DNA of 10,479 nucleotides from Bacteroidota bacterium (GTDB lineage: Bacteria; Bacteroidota; Bacteroidia; Chitinophagales; UBA10324), in contig DMRR01000096.1 in the NCBI GenBank assembly GCA_003455275.1, positions 1 through 10,479 on the forward strand, read 5' to 3'. The notes beneath the pieces were generated by a model, which searched no databases, had not been told where the DNA came from, and saw nothing but the letters and a program-made list of their open reading frames with translations. The position numbers were made by a program, and so were the translations under genes. Of the stretch, positions 6,094 through 10,479 are shown one piece after another (the first letter of the stretch is position 1; every line of letters starts with the position of its first letter).

Positions 6094-8031
6094 GTGAATT
6101 CATCATTCTATAAATCCTGCCTTCAGTTTTATGGATTATGTATCTCGTTTTTGTTCTTGCTGAGAACAGTTTTCTTCTTTTTCTATTGCAAATATTTTTC
6201 ATTTTCAATAACCGAAGCACTATGGTCGTTTCTAATCGGAGCAATGGTTGATTCATCAATTGTTTGCGTCTGTTTTGTTTCATGCCTCTTGCTTTCATCT
6301 GTTGCGTTTTTGTTTTTCAGAAAATTCTACCCTGTATTACTGAATCTTTCGGTCATAACGATGGCCAGTGTATTTTTCATCAACCTCATCGACATTTTTT
6401 ATTTCGCTCAGTTCGGTACACGACTGAATCAATTTGCTACCGAAGTCCCTTCAAATTTTTCTACAGTTATCTCAATGATTTATCATGAGTTCCCGGTGAT
6501 TCGCGCCCTGCTTGCGTTTGCAGTAATTGTTTTTGTTTTTGTGTACATAACAAAAAAAATTTTTAAGATTCCCCGCGCTGCTGAGACTGTTCCATTTTCT
6601 TTTTCTTTGAAATGGAGTTTCATCACAATCATTTCTTTTGCTGCGCTATCGTTTCTCTATTATGACGGGCCCTTCTGGAAACTCACAAGCTTCAGCGGTT
6701 CCGGATTTATAAACCAACTCAGTTCCAATGGCGTTTATTCTTTTGTTGAATCACTAAAACAACAGCGGCTTTATAAACAGACGCTTTCCATTTTTCCTGA
6801 AATCCCGGATGCTGATGCAATTGATTTTGTAAGAAAGATTTCAATTCACAAGAATGAAATTCCGATTGAAGGCAGATTTCCAACTTTGAGAAAGTCGATA
6901 CAGAGTTCTGTTCATCAGAAAAAAAATATTGTAATAATCCTATGTGAAAGTTTTTCTGCCCTGAAAATCGGAGCGCTTGGCGGCGGCAATCTTTCTCCGC
7001 AATTTGATAAGTGGAGTAAGCGCGGAATTCTTTTTACGCATTGCTTCAGCAATGGTCCGCGGACACATTTTGGTTTAACTTCAGTGGTTGCCGGATTTCC
7101 GGCAGTGATTGGCAGCCATCTGATTCGGAGAAAGGGCGTGAATGAATTTCAAACACTTGGAAACATTCTTCACGAGGCGGGTTACAAAACAAATTTTTTC
7201 TACTGTGGCGATGCAGATTTTGACGACATGAAAATGTTTATGGAACAAGGAGGGTTTCAAAATATTTATGATCAAAGCAAAATGAAAAACATTCGTTTCA
7301 GTAACTCAATGGGAGTTTGTGATGAGGATATGTTTGACAATGCCTGCAATGAAATTTTTGATGGAGATACTACACCTGAACTTTCTGTTTTATTGACAGT
7401 AAGTAATCACGCGCCGCATCATGCACCTGACTATTTTCTGAAAGAACATCCGGAAGCAATAAAAATGACTGATGAAGAATCAACTTTCTATTATGCAGAT
7501 TATGCACTCGGAAAATTTCTTGATAAGTGTTCCGCGCAACCGGAATTTTCAAACACACTTTTTCTGATTCTTGCCGACCATGGTGATGCATACAAACCCG
7601 GCGATTGGGATTATAATGTTTACCGAATTCCTGCCCTGCTTTTAAATTCATCACACGGATCAGGAACTTTTGATTCTACCTGCTCTCAAATGGATTTTGC
7701 TTCAACACTAATTAATGAATGTGGATTTACAGGAGCGTATCATTTCATCGGGCAGAATTTGTTTGATAAAGATTTTCTTCCTTTTTCAATCAGCCGGAAT
7801 ACAGAGAGCGCCATCTTATTCAGCCGCGGCAATCATATTTACATTACAGATTTTCAATACGGCGGCGAGCGATTCTATTTGATTGATTCGCTGCACAATA
7901 TTTCTGAATCATTCATTCCTTCTGATTACGAGAGGTCAGAAACAATTTCCTTCGTTAAAAAATATGTTGAAGGACTATCAGCAATTTATCGCAACGGACT
8001 ATATCAATGTAAAAATTTAACATTGAAATAA
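6094..8031 (+). CDS. LTA synthase/MdoB-like membrane phosphoglycerol transferase (sulfatase fold)
   Basis: 645 residues. The N-terminus has five predicted membrane segments (about 11-32, 52-75, 80-105, 134-153 and 173-190), followed by an extracytoplasmic alkaline-phosphatase-superfamily domain, the LtaS layout. Visible catalytic residues are metal ligand Glu285 in CESFS, probable nucleophile Thr324 in NGPRTHFG, His439 in SNHAPHH, and Asp495-His496 in LADHGD. Family members move phosphoglycerol or phosphoethanolamine groups from lipids onto glycans or polymers. Gram-negative bacteria lack lipoteichoic acid, so the acceptor here is unknown; a periplasmic glucan or surface glycan is likely. The start is GTG: an in-frame TGA sits at 6088-6090, and the first in-frame ATG at 6244 would remove the first membrane segment. 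No Shine-Dalgarno is visible. It lies 38 bases after the helical-protein gene and 38 before the YfiT-like gene. Confidence 0.9.
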   Translation: MNSSFYKSCLQFYGLCISFLFLLRTVFFFFYCKYFSFSITEALWSFLIGAMVDSSIVCVCFVSCLLLSSVAFLFFRKFYPVLLNLSVITMASVFFINLIDIFYFAQFGTRLNQFATEVPSNFSTVISMIYHEFPVIRALLAFAVIVFVFVYITKKIFKIPRAAETVPFSFSLKWSFITIISFAALSFLYYDGPFWKLTSFSGSGFINQLSSNGVYSFVESLKQQRLYKQTLSIFPEIPDADAIDFVRKISIHKNEIPIEGRFPTLRKSIQSSVHQKKNIVIILCESFSALKIGALGGGNLSPQFDKWSKRGILFTHCFSNGPRTHFGLTSVVAGFPAVIGSHLIRRKGVNEFQTLGNILHEAGYKTNFFYCGDADFDDMKMFMEQGGFQNIYDQSKMKNIRFSNSMGVCDEDMFDNACNEIFDGDTTPELSVLLTVSNHAPHHAPDYFLKEHPEAIKMTDEESTFYYADYALGKFLDKCSAQPEFSNTLFLILADHGDAYKPGDWDYNVYRIPALLLNSSHGSGTFDSTCSQMDFASTLINECGFTGAYHFIGQNLFDKDFLPFSISRNTESAILFSRGNHIYITDFQYGGERFYLIDSLHNISESFIPSDYERSETISFVKKYVEGLSAIYRNGLYQCKNLTLK

Positions 8032-8069
8032 TTCCTGCATAAATATTTTGTGTCAGCAAAAAATATTTT

Positions 8070-8642
8070 ATGGGCAAAAAACAAAAAGAAAAAAAAGTAA
8101 CGACCGAAAAATCATTAGACGAACTCCGTTACCCAACCGGAAAGTATCAGCGGCCTGAAATGTTTTCAGAAAAGGAAATTATGGGTTGGATAAGCACGAT
8201 AGAAAAATTTCCTTCATTGTTGAAAGACGAAACTGAAAAACTCAGTAATAAAAAACTTGCTCTTCATTATCGCCCTGAAGGCTGGACGATCAGGCAGGTA
8301 GTTCATCACTGTGCGGACTCACACTCCAATGCTTTCACCCGATTCAAGCTAGCACTAACTGAAGAGAACCCGAGTATAAAACCATATAAAGAAAACCTGT
8401 GGGCTGAGTTGCCAGATGTAACTACGGCGCCGGTTGACTGGTCGTTAAAAATTATTGCAAACATTCATAAGCGCTGGGTGGTGCTGCTCAAAAGCATGAG
8501 CATTGCAGACTTTGAACGCACTTACTTTCATCCGGAAAGCAATCGTGTTTGGAAATTATTTGAAGTGCTTGCGCTCTATGCCTGGCATTGCAATCATCAT
8601 CTTGCTCATGTGAAGCAGGCGAAGAAGATGAAGTTTGAGTGA
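8070..8642 (+). CDS. YfiT/DinB-family metal-dependent (bacillithiol) transferase
   Basis: 190 residues, a four-helix-bundle protein of the DinB/YfiT superfamily, cytoplasmic. Recognisable family blocks are LRYPTGKYQRP (19-29), YRPEGWTIRQVVHHCADSH (67-85), RFKLALTEENPSIKPY (91-106), WAELPD (111-116) and AWHCNHHLAH (171-180). The metal site is expected to use one of His79/His80 plus His173 and His177, the same H...HxxxH spacing as Bacillus subtilis YfiT. Characterised relatives conjugate bacillithiol or other thiols to electrophiles, including antibiotics, or act as hydrolases. Whether this organism makes bacillithiol cannot be seen here. The start at 8070 gives a Lys-rich N-terminal tail of about 15 residues before the conserved part. 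It is the last gene of the three-gene plus-strand run and converges on cysS. Confidence 0.9.
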   Translation: MGKKQKEKKVTTEKSLDELRYPTGKYQRPEMFSEKEIMGWISTIEKFPSLLKDETEKLSNKKLALHYRPEGWTIRQVVHHCADSHSNAFTRFKLALTEENPSIKPYKENLWAELPDVTTAPVDWSLKIIANIHKRWVVLLKSMSIADFERTYFHPESNRVWKLFEVLALYAWHCNHHLAHVKQAKKMKFE

Positions 8643-8670
8643 GGAGCAGATTATTTGTTTATTGTTATTG

Positions 8671-8739
8671 GTTATTAGTAATGCGACATCGAATTGAAAC
8701 TTTTCAAAATGTATTTATAAATAACGGATTACTAATAAC
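8671..8739. repeat. AT-rich inverted repeat between convergent genes
   Basis: GTTATTAGTAAT (8671-8682) is the exact reverse complement of ATTACTAATAAC (8728-8739), with a 45-base spacer. A further GTTA (8664-8667) can pair with TAAC (8743-8746) across a 3x3 internal loop. The spacer contains a small stem TTGAA-ACTT-TTCAA and a perfect 12-base palindrome TATTTATAAATA (8712-8723). The left side also carries degenerate TTATTG repeats. The position between the stop codons of two convergent genes suggests a two-way termination or 3'-end structure, but there is no GC-rich stem or clear U-run. It could also be a dispersed palindromic repeat. Confidence 0.6.
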
Positions 8740-8741
8740 GA

Positions 8742-10229
8742 TTAACTCTTCTCCCAACTCGTTCCGTCTTTTCCATCCTTGAGTTGAATTCCGGCTTTCA
8801 ATAATTCGTCGCGGATAATGTCGCTAGTGGTAAAATCTTTTTTCTCGCGTGCTTGTTTGCGAAGAGAAATTACAAGTTGCATAACGGCATCCATGCTTCC
8901 TTCGTCGCCAGAAGTTCTTTCGTCTTTCAGTCCGAGAATCACATCAATAAAATCATGAAAAGTTTTTTTGAGAATATTGAAAGTCTCTTCGCTAGCATTC
9001 ATTTTCTGCTGGCCATTTTTCCAGGAATTAACTCTACTGCTCAGATCAAAAAGTGTAGCGAGCACTTGGGCTGTTCCCAAATCATCGTTCATCTGGTCGT
9101 GGCAGTCTAGGCAAAGCTTATTTACTGCAGAATCTTCATTTGAATCAATAGTTCCATCTGCTTTGTAAGTCATGTCCCGCAAAGCATTGTGCGCATTCAG
9201 CAATCGTTGCAATCCTTTTTCAGCAGCTTTCAATGAATCATTGGTGAAATCAAGCGTGCTGCGATAATGAGTCTGCAGAATGAAAAACCGAACTGTAATT
9301 GGAGAATAACCCTGCTCCAATAATTCATGAGTGCCGGTAAACATTTCATTCAGTGTAATGGTGTTGCCATAACTCTTTCCCATTTTTTTTCCGTTCACGG
9401 TAATCATGTTGTTGTGCATCCAGTATTTCACGGGAGGTTTTCCGTTCGAAATACTTGACTGAGCAATTTCGCTTTCATGATGCGGGAAAAGCAAATCCAT
9501 TCCACCACCATGAATATCGAAAGTGGTTCCCAAATATTTTGTTGCCATGGCAGAGCACTCAATATGCCATCCGGGAAATCCCATTCCCCAAGGCGATTGC
9601 CATTGCATGATGTGTTCCGGCGCCGCTTTTTTCCAGAGCGCAAAATCAGCTGCATTGTTTTTCTCTCCCTGATTTTCCAATTCGCGTGAACCGGCAATCA
9701 TATCATCAAGAATTCTTCCGCTGAGCTTTCCGTAATCATTTCCTTTAGCATACTTCAGCACATCAAAATACACCGAGCCATTTTTCTCATAAGCAAAACC
9801 TTTTGCAATTAAATCTTTTATCATTTCAATCTGCTCTACAATGTGACCGGTTGCTGTAGGTTCAATAGATGGTCGCTGGTTGTTGAGCAACTCCATCATG
9901 TCATGATAAATGTTGGTATACTTCGTTACGAGTTCCATTGGCTCCAGCATTTCCAATTTAGCTTTTGTGGCAACTTTGTCCACGGCTTCTCTTCCTTCTT
10001 CTTCAAAGTGACCGGCATCTGTGATGTTGCGCACATAGCGCACTTTGTAACCAAGATATTTCAGATAACGATACAGCACATCAAAAGTCACATACGGACG
10101 CGCATGACCAAGATGTGTTTCGCCGCTCACAGTGGGGCCACACACATACATACCTACATGGGGCGCGTGCAGTGGTTCAAAAATTTCTTTTTCGCGAGTG
10201 TAGCTGTTCGTGATTTTTAGTTGCGTCAT
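8742..10229 (-). CDS. cysS: Cysteinyl-tRNA synthetase
   Basis: 495 residues, a complete class I aminoacyl-tRNA synthetase that charges tRNA-Cys with cysteine using ATP in the cytoplasm. The N-terminal Rossmann domain has the HIGH signature as HLGH (39-42) after MYVCGPTV. The zinc site that selects cysteine is complete: Cys30, Cys225 in WHIECSA, and His250 and Glu254 in FPHHESEIAQS. The KMSKS loop reads KMGKS (282-286); a Gly here is, from memory, usual in Bacteroidota enzymes. The C-terminal helical tRNA-binding part ends with IIRDELLKAGIQLKDGKDGTSW, the family's usual ending. Length is slightly above the common 460-480. The ATG at 10229 gives the usual N-terminus just before the catalytic core. 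No convincing promoter was found in 10230-10375, where the gene diverges from the ABC ATPase. It converges on the YfiT-like gene, with the inverted repeat between them. Confidence 0.98.
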   Translation of the reverse strand: MTQLKITNSYTREKEIFEPLHAPHVGMYVCGPTVSGETHLGHARPYVTFDVLYRYLKYLGYKVRYVRNITDAGHFEEEGREAVDKVATKAKLEMLEPMELVTKYTNIYHDMMELLNNQRPSIEPTATGHIVEQIEMIKDLIAKGFAYEKNGSVYFDVLKYAKGNDYGKLSGRILDDMIAGSRELENQGEKNNAADFALWKKAAPEHIMQWQSPWGMGFPGWHIECSAMATKYLGTTFDIHGGGMDLLFPHHESEIAQSSISNGKPPVKYWMHNNMITVNGKKMGKSYGNTITLNEMFTGTHELLEQGYSPITVRFFILQTHYRSTLDFTNDSLKAAEKGLQRLLNAHNALRDMTYKADGTIDSNEDSAVNKLCLDCHDQMNDDLGTAQVLATLFDLSSRVNSWKNGQQKMNASEETFNILKKTFHDFIDVILGLKDERTSGDEGSMDAVMQLVISLRKQAREKKDFTTSDIIRDELLKAGIQLKDGKDGTSWEKS

Positions 10230-10375
10230 AGTTTTATTCGGGGCGGTAAAGATAATTTCAGTGAAGCAGTTTGAAATTTATTGAGTCCGCATATATGAAA
10301 TAATAATTCTTTCGTGCATACAATATTTTTCTTCATTCTGCTTTTAACATTTTCAATTTCATATTTGAAACCCGA

Positions 10376-10479
10376 ATGAGCGAACAGATTGTATCTCTTA
10401 ATAAGGTATCGAAGCATTACAAAAATTTTATTGCGGTTCAGGATTTATCGCTCACAGTAAATCGCGGCGATGTGTTTGG
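10376..10479 (+). CDS. ABC transporter ATP-binding protein, N-terminal fragment (runs off window)
   Basis: The first 34 codons of a gene cut by the window edge. The visible protein starts MSEQIVSLNKVSKHYKNFIA and continues VQDLSLTVNRGDVFG. This is the standard opening of an ABC nucleotide-binding domain: first beta strand, the A-loop aromatic Tyr15 that stacks on adenine, and a strand ending in GDVFG just before the expected Walker A motif. The VFG ending is common in ABC-2-type and GldA-like export ATPases, but the substrate class cannot be told from this piece. It is divergent from cysS across 146 bases. CATATTTG just before the ATG (10360-10367) resembles a -7 element but would make the message nearly leaderless, so it is not called. 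Confidence 0.88.
   Translation, partial: MSEQIVSLNKVSKHYKNFIAVQDLSLTVNRGDVF

Noticed and set aside
6094..8031. Calling this gene a lipoteichoic acid synthase (ltaS)
   Set aside because: The organism appears Gram-negative Bacteroidota, which lacks lipoteichoic acid; only the fold and catalytic residues are supported, so no gene symbol is given.
9843..10220. 125-residue plus-strand frame inside cysS
   Set aside because: It is antisense to a fully conserved cysS; a shadow frame with no domain.
10226..10417. 63-residue minus-strand open frame upstream of cysS
   Set aside because: It lies antisense to the start of the ABC ATPase gene, overlaps cysS by four bases, and shows no recognisable domain or signal peptide.

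Overview
The window reads as a chromosomal segment of a Bacteroidota bacterium. The evidence is a protein with a type IX secretion (T9SS) C-terminal sorting domain, a PKD-type surface protein with the THIIGGEM/RCCRN pattern of large Bacteroidota adhesins, signal peptides cut as A|Q in three genes, almost no Shine-Dalgarno sequences, a TTTG-N19-TAnnTTT-like promoter and AT-rich DNA. The order or family cannot be fixed from the sequence. Chitinophagales/Sphingobacteriales-like is a guess. No mobile element, CRISPR array, tRNA or rRNA was seen, and no stretch of more than 300 bases lacks a gene.

Layout: (1) 1-1153, minus: N-terminal 384 residues of a large secreted PKD-domain protein that runs off the left edge. 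(2) 1305-2033, plus: exported SH3b-domain protein with an uncharacterised C-terminal part. It ends one base from the next gene, which converges on it. (3) 2035-3656, minus: a tight three-gene operon of two small monoheme c-type cytochrome lipoproteins (one CX4CH, one CXXCH) and a DUF5777-like predicted outer-membrane beta-barrel. (4) 3773-3802: a strong stem-loop terminator. (5) 3826-4482, minus: small T9SS cargo protein. (6) 4586-8642, plus: three genes in one direction, with both gaps exactly 38 bases. They encode a soluble all-helical protein of unknown function, an LTA-synthase/MdoB-like membrane phosphoglycerol transferase with a GTG start, and a YfiT/DinB-type metal-dependent thiol transferase. 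(7) 8643-8741: convergent junction holding an AT-rich inverted repeat. (8) 8742-10229, minus: complete cysteinyl-tRNA synthetase, cysS. (9) 10376-10479, plus: first 34 codons of an ABC transporter ATPase.

Most genes concern the cell envelope: secreted adhesin and T9SS cargo, SH3b protein, outer-membrane cytochrome module and membrane phosphoglycerol transferase. The part most worth testing is the cytochrome lipoprotein pair plus beta-barrel, which could be a minimal outer-membrane redox module. The physiological role is inference. Nothing here is clearly an undescribed defence or mobile system.
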